NCBI GenBank assembly: GCA_028065725.1
Contig: JAPTVL010000267.1
Span: forward strand, 1-12,214
Direction of reading: 5' to 3'
DNA from: Betaproteobacteria bacterium
Lineage (GTDB): Bacteria > Pseudomonadota > Gammaproteobacteria > Burkholderiales > Rhodocyclaceae
DNA: 12,214 bases
Under the pieces are notes generated by a model. It was not told the DNA's origin and searched no databases. It saw only the letters and a list, made by a program, of their open reading frames with translations. Below are positions 6,153-12,214 of this stretch, in pieces (positions within the stretch are counted from its first letter, which is position 1; each line of letters starts with the position of its first letter). Position numbers and translations under genes: made by a program.

Positions 6153-7771
6153 GTCGCTTCACCCAGAACCGAACGTAGCGCCTCGACCTCTTCTGCGATC
6201 TCGGCCTCGATCGCCGCCAGCTCGGCCAGCAGTTCGCGCGGGTCCCGATGCGCTGCCTGCTCTTGGCTCATCGGCCGGTAGCGGCCGGCCGCCAGGTTGA
6301 AGTCGTTGGCCCGCAGCGCCGCGGTGTCGGCGAACCACCAGGGCGCCGTCCACTCGGCCTTGGGGTCGCGCTTGCCCCAGGCCAGCAGCCGGGCCTCGCG
6401 GTCGCGGTAGGCCGCGGCTAGGCCGGAAAGGTCGTCGGCCTCGATGGGCGTGTCGTGGTTGGCGTCCAGCTTGTAGCCGTCGTTGTCGGCGTGCAGAAAC
6501 ATCACGTGCTCGGTCTTGCCACCACGGCGGAAGAACAGCACCGAGGTCTTCACGCCCGAATACGGCTGGAAGACGCCGCCGGGCAGGCTCATCACCGCCT
6601 CGACGCGGTTGTTCTCGATGAGCTGGCGGCGCAGTTCCTTGTGCGCTCCAGTGGAGCCGAAGAGCACGCCCTCGGGCACGATGACGCCGCAGCGGCCACC
6701 AGGACGCAGGCTGTCCATCATGTACTTCAGGAATAGCAGCTCGGTGGCGGTGCTGGTGCCGATCTTCACGTCGTCGACGATGCGGTCCTTGTCCACACGC
6801 CCCGAGAACGGCGGGTTGGCCAGCACGACGTGGTAGCCCTCCTGGGGCAAGCCGAGCTCGGCTTTGCGCTCGCGGTCGTTGCTGGTGGTCAGCACGTTGC
6901 GCAGCAGCACGCGCACATTGGGCAGGCCGCGCAGCGTGAGGTTCATCGTAGCCAAGCGGATCATCTTCGGATCCACGTCGTTGCCGAAGAAGGTCTTGTT
7001 CTGGATGGCCGAGAGCTGCGCGCTGGACAGCTTGTCGCCCAGGCCGCGCGCCTGGGTCTTGCCGTCGATCTCCACTTGCTGGATGGCGCCCGGCGACGAG
7101 TTGGCCAGGCGCATGTGGTTGTAGGCGGCCACCAGAAAGCCGGCCGTGCCCGCGGCGGGGTCGTAGACGGTCTCGCCGACCTTGGGGTCGACCATCTCGA
7201 CGATGGTGCGGATGACGTGGCGCGGGGTGCGGAACTGGCCCAGCTCGCCGGCCTGGCGGATCTGCCGCAGCACGTGCTCGAACAGGTCGCCCTTGGTGTC
7301 GGCGTCGGAGCGGTCCAGGCGCAGGCCATCGACCAGGGTCACGACCTGGGTCAGCACGGTGGGCTCGTCGATGACCAGCCGCGCGCCGTGCATGAAGTTG
7401 ACGGCCGAGCCGCCGGCCACCTCGGTGAAGAACGGGAACACCTCGTCGCGCAGGAAGCGCACCAGCGGCTCGCCGGACATACCCGTGGCCCAGACCGACC
7501 AGCGGAAGCGGTCTTTTGGGATGGTGGTCTCGCCCTTGCTGGGCGCGTTGAGCGGGTTCTTCAGCGCCCAGTTGCCCGAGAACATGCTGGTGTACGGCTG
7601 CTTCAGCACCTTGGCGCGCGCCTGGTTCTCGGCGTCGATGCCCTCGACCAGGTAGAAGAAGAACAGGAAGGCCAGCTGCTCGGCATTGCTCACCGGGTCG
7701 GGGTAGCCGCCGCCAAACAGGTAGTTGCGGATCGCGTCGACATCGCGCCGCATGTCTGGAGTCAAAGGCAT
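6149..7771 (-). CDS. hsdM: HsdM, type I DNA adenine-N6 methyltransferase subunit
   Basis: HsdM transfers a methyl group from S-adenosylmethionine to adenine in the site chosen by HsdS, protecting host DNA; two HsdM with one HsdS form the methylase. The 540 residues have the HsdM N-terminal helical domain (residues about 5-150, with SNAEQLAFLFFFYLVEG), then the SAM-binding motif I DPAAGTAGF at 204-212 preceded by GQFRTPRHVIRTIVEMVDP, and the catalytic motif IV NPPF at 319-322. Length is normal for the family and all key motifs are intact. It starts 21 bases after the hsdR stop and overlaps hsdS by GTGA. GC near 70% in the line counted at 7081-7140 fits the rest of the element. Confidence 0.95.
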   Translation of the reverse strand: MPLTPDMRRDVDAIRNYLFGGGYPDPVSNAEQLAFLFFFYLVEGIDAENQARAKVLKQPYTSMFSGNWALKNPLNAPSKGETTIPKDRFRWSVWATGMSGEPLVRFLRDEVFPFFTEVAGGSAVNFMHGARLVIDEPTVLTQVVTLVDGLRLDRSDADTKGDLFEHVLRQIRQAGELGQFRTPRHVIRTIVEMVDPKVGETVYDPAAGTAGFLVAAYNHMRLANSSPGAIQQVEIDGKTQARGLGDKLSSAQLSAIQNKTFFGNDVDPKMIRLATMNLTLRGLPNVRVLLRNVLTTSNDRERKAELGLPQEGYHVVLANPPFSGRVDKDRIVDDVKIGTSTATELLFLKYMMDSLRPGGRCGVIVPEGVLFGSTGAHKELRRQLIENNRVEAVMSLPGGVFQPYSGVKTSVLFFRRGGKTEHVMFLHADNDGYKLDANHDTPIEADDLSGLAAAYRDREARLLAWGKRDPKAEWTAPWWFADTAALRANDFNLAAGRYRPMSQEQAAHRDPRELLAELAAIEAEIAEEVEALRSVLGEAT

Positions 7772-7792
7772 CGGTCGGTCTCGTGTCTCAGG

Positions 7793-9928
7793 TCAGGACG
7801 GCGCGCGCGGTTGCACGCCTTGGTCTGGTTGTGAAGGGTCAGCGTCGCCGAAGACTGCGGCGCTGAGCGACTCGAGGATGTCGTCGAGCGCCTCGGTACC
7901 ACCGAACACGCGCAGCGCTTCGGGCAGACCGCCCATCAGCGTGAAAGGCGGAAAAGCGAAGCGCCCGGCGGTGAACTCGTCCCAGGTGTCGGCGTTGGCG
8001 CGGAGCTGGCTGCCCACGGTGCGCAGCCAGCGCTCCTGGTCGGGCGTGAGTTCCTCTTCGCGGCTGAGGAGCCAGGCCTCGAAGCGGGCGCCGACCTGTT
8101 CCTGCTGCTGCTCGGTGGCTTCGGGGAAGACCAGGTTGCCGTCTTCGTCCACCGTCACCCAGGCGCGGGTGTTGGGGTCGATGTGGTCGTCGACATCCAA
8201 GGACAGCAGCTTGCGGGGTTCACTGTACGGCCGGGGCTTGCGCTCCATGACGAGGCCACCCTCGCCTGCGGTTTCGTCGTCACCATGGTAGTCGGTCACG
8301 CCGACGAAGTCGAACATCGTGAAAACCGGCTTGCCCTTGGCCTTGCGGGTGCCGCGCCCCCGCATCTGCTGGTACAGGATGGTCGAACGGGTGAAGCGCG
8401 CGAAGACCAGGCTGACCACTTCGGGGCAGTCGAAGCCCGTGTCGAGCATGTTCACCGAGACCAGGATCTGCGGCAACGGCTCCTTCTTGAAACGCTTGAT
8501 CTTGGTCATGCCGTCGACGGTGTCGTCGTCGCCCATGCCGGAGACGACATAGTCGGCGTAGCGCACCTCGGGCGAGGGTTTCTTGTCGGCAAAGGCCTGG
8601 TCGAACATGTTGGCCAGGGTCTCGGCGTGGCGCTTGGTGACGGCGAAGACGATCACCTTGCCCAGCAGCGGCTTGCGCAGCACGCCCTTGGCGTCGAGGT
8701 AGCCGTTGTCCATGACCTGGCGGAACTCGCGCACCATGGCCCGATTGCGTTCGGGGATGGTGATCTTGCGTTCGAGGGCCGCCGGGTCGATGGTGATGGT
8801 CTTGGCACAATCGAACATCTGTTCCAGCTCGGCCCGGGTGGTGGCGTCCATCGCCGACCAGTCGAGCTCGTCACGCGCGACCTCGAAGCCGCCTTCGGCC
8901 GCCGTCTTCACGGTCTTGGCCTTGTAGATCTGGTACGGCACCAGGAAGCCGTCGCGGATGGCGTCCTTCATCTTGTAGCTGAAAGTGGGCCGGTCGACCT
9001 CGAAGAAGCGCAGGGTGTCGCGGATGGCGAGCTTGTCGTCCTCGTCGCCGAAAGCCGACGGGTCAGCGATACAGGGGGTGGCCGTGAGGCCCACCTGCAC
9101 GCCGTCAAAGTGCTTGAGCACGCCGCTCCACTTGCCGTAGATCGAGCGGTGGCACTCGTCCGAGATCACCAGGTCGAAGTAGCCGGCCGAGTACTCGTGG
9201 TAGATGTTCACCATGCTCTGCAGCGTGGTGATGGTGATGCGCTTTTCGTCCTGAAAGCGGCGGCCCGAGCGCAGCACGTAGGCCGGGAAGTCGCTCAGGT
9301 GTTCGGCGAAGGCGTCTTCGGTCTGCTTGGCCAGGGGGATGCGGTCGACGAGGAAGAGCACACGGGTGATCGCGCCGGCCTCGAACAGGCGCTTGATGAA
9401 TGCGGCGGCCGTGCGGGTCTTTCCGGTGCCGGTGGCCATCTCGACCAGGAGCTTGCGGCGCCCGGCCTGGATCTCGCGGCACAGGGTGTCGATGCACTCG
9501 GTCTGGTAGTCGCGCTCGACGATGTGCTTGTCGATCTCAACCGACAGCAGGTCGCGCTTGACCTGGGCGGTGGCCGCGCGGCGCTCCAGGTCGGCCTGAG
9601 AGAAGAAGGTCTTGACCAGGCGCGGGAAGGCCTCGGTCTGCCATTGCCAGAAGCGGATCTCGTTGCCGTTGGCCAGGAAGATGTAGGGGACCTTGAGCTG
9701 GGCAGCGTAGGCCTTGGCCTGGTCTTCGGCTTCGGCCGGGTTGATGGCGGCCTTCTTGGCCTCGACGACGGCCAGAGAGCGGCCATTGCGGTCGCACAGC
9801 ACATAGTCAGCCTTGGTGCGGTCGGGCAGCACGTACTCGAAGCGCACGGCGTTCGTGTTCGTGATCTCCCAGCCCTGGTCGCGGAGCTGGGCGTCGATCT
9901 TGACGCGCGAGAACGCTTCGTTGGTCAT
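7793..9928 (-). CDS. hsdR: HsdR, type I restriction endonuclease/translocase subunit
   Basis: HsdR cuts unmodified DNA far from its site after ATP-driven translocation, in complex with HsdM and HsdS. The 711 residues open with a PD-(D/E)XK nuclease domain (Asp41 in KADYVL; Glu56 and Lys58 in VVEAKK). A superfamily 2 helicase follows: Walker A MATGTGKT at 164-171, DECH at 257-260, LTATP at 281-285 and motif VI QMRGRGTR at 521-528. The tail (PPFTLMGGLPEALRVFGG and on) fits the EcoEI-type HsdR C-terminal domain. It is shorter than EcoR124- or EcoKI-type HsdR (about 1,000 residues or more) but is complete in motifs and nearer to the compact EcoEI-like group. It starts 40 bases after the toxin stop. 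No separate promoter is obvious. Confidence 0.95.
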   Translation of the reverse strand: MTNEAFSRVKIDAQLRDQGWEITNTNAVRFEYVLPDRTKADYVLCDRNGRSLAVVEAKKAAINPAEAEDQAKAYAAQLKVPYIFLANGNEIRFWQWQTEAFPRLVKTFFSQADLERRAATAQVKRDLLSVEIDKHIVERDYQTECIDTLCREIQAGRRKLLVEMATGTGKTRTAAAFIKRLFEAGAITRVLFLVDRIPLAKQTEDAFAEHLSDFPAYVLRSGRRFQDEKRITITTLQSMVNIYHEYSAGYFDLVISDECHRSIYGKWSGVLKHFDGVQVGLTATPCIADPSAFGDEDDKLAIRDTLRFFEVDRPTFSYKMKDAIRDGFLVPYQIYKAKTVKTAAEGGFEVARDELDWSAMDATTRAELEQMFDCAKTITIDPAALERKITIPERNRAMVREFRQVMDNGYLDAKGVLRKPLLGKVIVFAVTKRHAETLANMFDQAFADKKPSPEVRYADYVVSGMGDDDTVDGMTKIKRFKKEPLPQILVSVNMLDTGFDCPEVVSLVFARFTRSTILYQQMRGRGTRKAKGKPVFTMFDFVGVTDYHGDDETAGEGGLVMERKPRPYSEPRKLLSLDVDDHIDPNTRAWVTVDEDGNLVFPEATEQQQEQVGARFEAWLLSREEELTPDQERWLRTVGSQLRANADTWDEFTAGRFAFPPFTLMGGLPEALRVFGGTEALDDILESLSAAVFGDADPSQPDQGVQPRAPS

Positions 9929-9968
9929 GCTCCCTGCCCTTCCCTGGCTTGGTTGTACTGGCTGTCGG

Positions 9969-10478
9969 CTACGGCTCGCGCAGGGCCTGGTGGACCGTGG
10001 CCAGCATCAGGCACAGGGTCATGGGCTTGATGGGCGACTCGATGAATCCGCGCGAGAGGTAGAAGCGCCGGGCCTGTTCCGAGATGGCGTGCACCAGCAG
10101 CGCGGTGACGCCGGCGATGTCGGCGGCCTGGATCGCGCGCCGGATGGCGTCGTTGAGCAGCGCGGTGCCGATGCCCTTCTGGTGGTGATTCTTGTGGATG
10201 GCCAGGCGGCCGAGGACGAGCACAGGGACCGGATCGGGCCGGTTGCGTTTCAGGGTGGACGGCGCTTCCGCGTGTCCGATGGCGCCGGCAGCCAGGCAGT
10301 AGTAGCCGATGACGACGTCCCCATCGCACACGACATAGGTGCGGGACGAGCCGTTGGCCTGGTTCTTGGCCGCACGGCGTTTGAGCCAGTCGTCCAGGGT
10401 CGGCTCGCCACTATCGAAGTCGGCGAGTTGGTGCCGTTCGGCCAGCGGTTGCGGCGCCGAGAGCATCGGCGCGGTCAC
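9969..10478 (-). CDS. GNAT acetyltransferase toxin, TacT-like
   Basis: TacT-type toxins acetylate the amino group of aminoacyl-tRNA and stop translation. The 169 residues show the GNAT fold: RLAIHKNHHQKGIGTALLND carries the acetyl-CoA pyrophosphate-binding Q100-K-G-I-G104, and RRFYLSRGF carries Tyr140, at the position of the catalytic Tyr of TacT. The opening SAPQPLAERHQLADFDSGEP and TLDDWLKRRA are typical of this toxin family. The start chosen is GTG at 10478, in a GTGA overlap with the antitoxin stop; ATG at 10466 is an alternative that loses four residues. The antitoxin gene lies directly upstream, as usual for this family. Substrate tRNA cannot be predicted from what I see. Confidence 0.9.
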   Translation of the reverse strand: MTAPMLSAPQPLAERHQLADFDSGEPTLDDWLKRRAAKNQANGSSRTYVVCDGDVVIGYYCLAAGAIGHAEAPSTLKRNRPDPVPVLVLGRLAIHKNHHQKGIGTALLNDAIRRAIQAADIAGVTALLVHAISEQARRFYLSRGFIESPIKPMTLCLMLATVHQALREP

Positions 10479-10795
10479 TTCACACGTTGTCCGGTGGAGG
10501 CTTTGAATGAGGCCGGGGCGGCGGTGTCCCACGGTGCACGGGCCTTGAGGGTGCGGCGCAGGCGGTCGGTGGGCGCGGGCGGCCGGTCAAGCATGGCCTG
10601 GAAGGCGGCAAAGCTCTTCGCGTCGAGCGCGAAGTAGGTTTGGTCGAGCAGCACGTCCTCAGCCTGCCGACAGGCGGCTTCGAGCATGAAGTCCGAGCGG
10701 CTGCGGCCCAGGCGATCGGCAGCCTGGTCGATCAGGTCGCGTTGCCCCGCTTTGGCGCGGATGCTGATCGTGACGGGTTCTTGGGCTTTGGCCAT
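10475..10795 (-). CDS. DUF1778 ribbon-helix-helix antitoxin
   Basis: The 106-residue product begins with a ribbon-helix-helix DNA-binding part (VTISIRAKAGQRDLIDQAAD, then GRSRSDFMLEAA at about 30-41), followed by a helical stretch around LDQTYFALDAKSFAAFQAML and a Pro/Arg-rich tail. In DUF1778 antitoxins the N-terminal half binds the operon's own promoter and the C-terminal part wraps the GNAT toxin. ATG at 10795 is preceded by GAAAGG about 7 bases upstream. It is the first gene of the leftward gene set, so its autoregulation may also set the level of the toxin and possibly of the restriction genes behind it. Confidence 0.9.
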   Translation of the reverse strand: MAKAQEPVTISIRAKAGQRDLIDQAADRLGRSRSDFMLEAACRQAEDVLLDQTYFALDAKSFAAFQAMLDRPPAPTDRLRRTLKARAPWDTAAPASFKASTGQRVK

Positions 10796-10862
10796 GATGC
10801 ACCTTTCACGTACTGCGTTTCTGATGTCAATATTGTACGTCACTTGTCCATACACTGCTCGA
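10796..10862 (-). promoter_or_regulatory. Likely promoter/operator of the antitoxin-led operon
   Basis: On the minus strand a TACAAT -10-like hexamer lies at 10837-10832, overlapping the perfect 8-bp palindrome CAATATTG (10828-10835). No good -35 is found at 16-18 bases upstream. TTGACA is also present (10830-10825) but has no -10 at proper distance. An AT-rich palindrome over the -10 fits self-repression by a ribbon-helix-helix antitoxin. GAAAGG before the ATG is the ribosome binding site. This is pattern reading only. Confidence 0.35.
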
Positions 10863-10979
10863 CTAAATTTCCTCTTTCGCCTGTTTGGCCTGTTCCGCCG
10901 CCCGCCTGTCAATGATCGCCGTAATGGAGCCCGGGATGATCGGCGCAATAGAGCCAGCGGGAACCGGCGCAAACGGCAT
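10863..10979 (-). CDS. Possible 38-residue ORF at the right end of the island
   Basis: From ATG at 10979 the minus strand reads MPFAPVPAGSIAPIIPGSIT and ends in a charged tail, DRRAAEQAKQAKEEI. Codon use looks coding-like, but the frame stays open upstream across the inferred island edge into traB, so the true start is unknown. It may be the end of a gene cut off by the insertion, or chance. No function can be suggested. It lies just upstream of the antitoxin on the same strand. Confidence 0.25.
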   Translation of the reverse strand: MPFAPVPAGSIAPIIPGSITAIIDRRAAEQAKQAKEEI

Positions 10980-11026
10980 TTCGAACGGCCCCGCAGGATG
11001 GGCCGTTTTGATGATTCTTGCAAGGG

Positions 11027-11030
11027 CGGT
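11027..11030. repeat. Right copy of 4-bp repeat CGGT flanking the island
   Basis: This is the second copy of the CGGT found at 3306-3309. The two copies place the ends of the inserted DNA at 3310 and 11026 if one is a duplication made on insertion. Confidence 0.5.
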
Positions 11031-11155
11031 TTTCGGGGTTTTTCGAGCTTGTTGGAGCCGGTGGTCAAGTCGCGTACCGCGGTGCGGCGGTGGGCCGGCC
11101 GCCAGGGCCGTACACCGCACGCTACTCTGCGCGGCGGGCCCGCCGCGCAGAGTAG
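11027..11155 (+). pseudogene. traB: traB, 3' part (C-terminal tail)
   Basis: After the CGG codon at 11027 the frame reads FSGFFELVGAGGQVAYRG, then AAVGRPPGPYTARYSARRARRAE and TAG at 11153-11155. An N-R-x-x-G start followed by a G-x-V strand is what follows VVWAGN in the C-terminal strands of CN-hydrolase and Lnt-like domains. Joining it to position 3308 keeps the frame and gives 422 residues. The tail has no start of its own, and a stop (TGA, 11012-11014) lies 12 bases upstream in frame. Its stop codon sits inside the 36-bp palindrome, 4 bases before the transglycosylase ATG, so it was once coupled to that gene. Confidence 0.65.
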
Positions 11156-11156
11156 C
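11121..11156. repeat. Perfect 36-bp palindrome at the traB/transglycosylase junction
   Basis: GCTACTCTGCGCGGCGGG (11121-11138) is followed directly by its exact reverse complement (11139-11156) with no loop. It covers the last codons and stop of traB and ends 3 bases before the next ATG. In RNA it could form a very strong hairpin that hides the transglycosylase start region unless ribosomes translating traB open it. As DNA it could be a REP-like repeat. No T-run follows, so it is not a standard terminator. A 19/21 partial copy lies at 184-204. Confidence 0.9.
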
Positions 11157-11159
11157 GGC

Positions 11160-11750
11160 ATGACACCGATTCAACTCATCGCATTGTGCGCCCCGGCCGT
11201 CGCTCCGGTGACGATGGCCGCCCTCGTGCAGCAGGAAAGCGGCGGCAATCCGCTTGCCCTGCACGACAACACGACCGCAAAAACCTATCAGCCTCAATCC
11301 GCGCAGGCGGCCGCCACGCTGCTGCGCGAGCTCATCGGCCAGGGACATTCGGTCGACATCGGCTTGGCGCAGGTCAACAGCCGAAACCTGCCCGTGCTCG
11401 GGCTTGATCCGATCGCCGCCCTCGATCCATGCGAGAACCTGCGCGCCACCCAGAAAATCCTGCTCGAAGCCTGGCAACGCTCCGGATCCCTAGCCGCGGC
11501 GCTGGCTGTGTACAACACCGGAACGAGCGCCGGGAGGCGCGGCGCGGCCTATGCCGCTGCGGTCTACTCGCGCGCCGGCGCGGCGGTGCCGTCGATCGAG
11601 AACGGCCGCATGGCCAAGTGGGCGATCGGCGCCAGCCTGCGGCCCGTGCAACCCGTCATCACCTGGACTCCGCAGGCCAGCCCCCTGAAGCCAAACGCGG
11701 GGAATTTGGGCGGGCGCAGCTTGCCAACGCCAACGGAGAGGAAACCGTGA
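11160..11750 (+). CDS. virB1: VirB1-type lytic transglycosylase of the transfer system
   Basis: This enzyme cleaves peptidoglycan glycan strands to let the type IV secretion machine pass through the wall. The 196 residues carry the SLT fold signature: ALVQQESGGNP with catalytic Glu26, VDIGLAQVNSRN at about 66-76, and LAVYNTG at about 115-121. The C-terminal 35 residues are Pro-rich. No clear signal peptide is seen, though the first 20 residues are mildly hydrophobic. ATG at 11160 is 4 bases after the traB stop and has no good ribosome binding site of its own, so it probably depended on translation of traB. With traB interrupted by a leftward-transcribed island, its expression is doubtful. Confidence 0.85.
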   Translation: MTPIQLIALCAPAVAPVTMAALVQQESGGNPLALHDNTTAKTYQPQSAQAAATLLRELIGQGHSVDIGLAQVNSRNLPVLGLDPIAALDPCENLRATQKILLEAWQRSGSLAAALAVYNTGTSAGRRGAAYAAAVYSRAGAAVPSIENGRMAKWAIGASLRPVQPVITWTPQASPLKPNAGNLGGRSLPTPTERKP

Positions 11751-11768
11751 TCCGCCGGCACACGTCAT

Positions 11769-11918
11769 GTGCCGCGACTCCAACGTACTCACCGATTTCT
11801 ATGCGACGACGCCTTGGCGCGAGGGAAATCCATCGACGCGGTCGAGATCGACCCCGAAAAATCCGCGATCGTCCAGCACTGGCCGGCCCTCCCCAACATA
11901 GAGGACGCCGCCCATGAA
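11769..11918 (+). pseudogene. Possible remnant of a C5-cytosine DNA methyltransferase
   Basis: In this frame the DNA reads GKSIDAVEIDPEKSAIVQHW (from 11826), then PALPNIEDAAHE. The pattern EIDP followed by HWP and ED matches the motif II-III stretch of C5-cytosine methyltransferases, and codon use there is strongly GC-ending, as in real genes. Motif I and the catalytic Pro-Cys motif are absent. A neighbouring frame from ATG 11767 reads MCRDSNVLTDFYATTPWREG, which could be the start of the same gene after a frameshift. Beyond 11914 the frame runs into the next gene. It may be a dead fragment, or a short gene I do not recognise. Confidence 0.35.
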
Positions 11919-12153
11919 TCCCCTCGAATGGACCGGCAGCCTCGCAGGCCTTCTCGGCTCGGCCTTGCTCGCCACGCATACGCGCGTCTCGCGGTACGGC
12001 TGGTTCGCGTACCTGATCGCGAATATCGCAATGGGGATATTCGCACTCGCCGGGCATCACTACGGCCTTCTCGTGCAGCAAATCGGCTTCACCGTCACTA
12101 CCGTCTTCGGGATCTCCCGGGCATTTCAGTCACCCCACAATGACCTTCGCTGA
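11914..12153 (+). CDS. Small membrane protein with three predicted segments
   Basis: The 79-residue product has hydrophobic stretches at about residues 7-21 (GSLAGLLGSALLAT), 28-48 (YGWFAYLIANIAMGIFALAG) and 50-67, ending with LLVQQIGFTVTTVFGISRAF. The QQxGF...G-x-x-R pattern resembles small PnuC- or SemiSWEET/PQ-loop-like half-transporter proteins often annotated in plasmids and phages; this is a resemblance, not a firm assignment. GAGGA lies about 9 bases before the ATG. It follows the transglycosylase after 163 bases on the same strand, but whether it acts in transfer is unknown. Confidence 0.75.
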   Translation: MNPLEWTGSLAGLLGSALLATHTRVSRYGWFAYLIANIAMGIFALAGHHYGLLVQQIGFTVTTVFGISRAFQSPHNDLR

Positions 12154-12214
12154 ATTGGAGCCTTGAAAGACATCTCCGTGCGCGCCTGTTTCCCTTGTCT
12201 TCCTGCTTTCGGGC
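12154..12214. other. Window tail, nothing recognised
   Basis: These 61 bases after the last stop hold no gene start that I can support, no inverted repeat and no clear promoter. Confidence 0.5.

Larger units (their letters stand above)
3310..11026. mobile_element. 7.7 kb defence island inserted in traB
   Basis: The segment separates two in-frame parts of traB and is bounded by CGGT on both sides. It carries a toxin-antitoxin pair, hsdR, hsdM, hsdS and a nuclease-like gene, all on the minus strand, opposite to the transfer genes. Gene composition also differs: the last gene is near 45-53% GC in hand-counted lines, against 65-70% around it. I see no transposase, tyrosine or serine recombinase, and no clear terminal inverted repeats, so the insertion mechanism is unknown. 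The boundaries are inferred from the traB frame and could be off by a few bases. Confidence 0.6.

Noticed and set aside
6830..7834. A 334-codon open frame on the plus strand opposite hsdM
   Set aside because: Same reason: composition is biased (Val, Gly, His, Asp), no motif is seen, and the other strand encodes an intact HsdM.
8183..10030. A 615-codon open frame on the plus strand opposite hsdR
   Set aside because: It is the antisense of hsdR, whose motifs are complete. The plus-strand product is His/Val/Gly/Asp-rich with no domain, as expected for an opposite frame in high-GC DNA.
10475..11161. Longer antitoxin form starting far upstream on the minus strand
   Set aside because: The extra N-terminal residues cross the promoter-like region and the island edge and are Arg/Pro-rich; ATG 10795 has a good ribosome binding site and the usual family start.
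1..12214. CRISPR arrays, tRNA or rRNA genes, insertion sequences
   Set aside because: No regularly spaced repeats, no tRNA-like cloverleaf or rRNA sequence, and no transposase was seen on either strand.

Overview
The window is high-GC DNA (roughly 65% in most genes by eye). It looks like part of a conjugative plasmid or integrative conjugative element from a proteobacterium, probably beta or gamma. The evidence for this is the transfer-gene content and codon use. No chromosomal marker is present, so the host cannot be named.

Layout. (1) Positions 1-853 hold a possibly regulatory or oriT-side leader and then a gene for a small basic protein, TraK-like by position only. (2) Positions 881-2169 encode a ParA/MinD-type ATPase (TraL/StbB-like) and a small one-membrane-segment protein (TraM-like). 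(3) Position 2166 starts a TraB-like protein with a membrane N-terminus and a CN-hydrolase (nitrilase/Lnt-type) domain. These four genes point right and are tightly spaced or overlapping. (4) traB stops abruptly at 3311, and its missing C-terminal 41 codons reappear in the same frame at 11027-11155. Between the two pieces lies a 7.7 kb island, flanked by the 4-bp repeat CGGT, whose annotated genes all point left. (5) After the 3' part of traB come a VirB1-type lytic transglycosylase (11160-11750), a short stretch resembling part of a C5-cytosine methyltransferase, and a small three-segment membrane protein (11914-12153).

The island is a defence module. Read on the minus strand it has a DUF1778 (ribbon-helix-helix) antitoxin and GNAT acetyltransferase toxin pair, then hsdR, hsdM and hsdS of a type I restriction-modification system. 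Last comes a 497-residue protein that I do not recognise by name, with a PD-(D/E)XK nuclease signature near its C-terminus. Three junctions (antitoxin/toxin, hsdM/hsdS, hsdS/nuclease-like gene) are 4-base GTGA overlaps. No clear promoter is seen after the one in front of the antitoxin, so the whole set could be one transcript. No transposase or integrase is visible in the island.

The most interesting points are the clean split of traB, the uncharacterised nuclease-like protein translationally coupled to the type I system, the toxin-antitoxin pair leading the restriction operon, the base-composition patchwork inside hsdS, and a perfect 36-bp palindrome at the traB/transglycosylase junction that has a half copy in front of the first gene.
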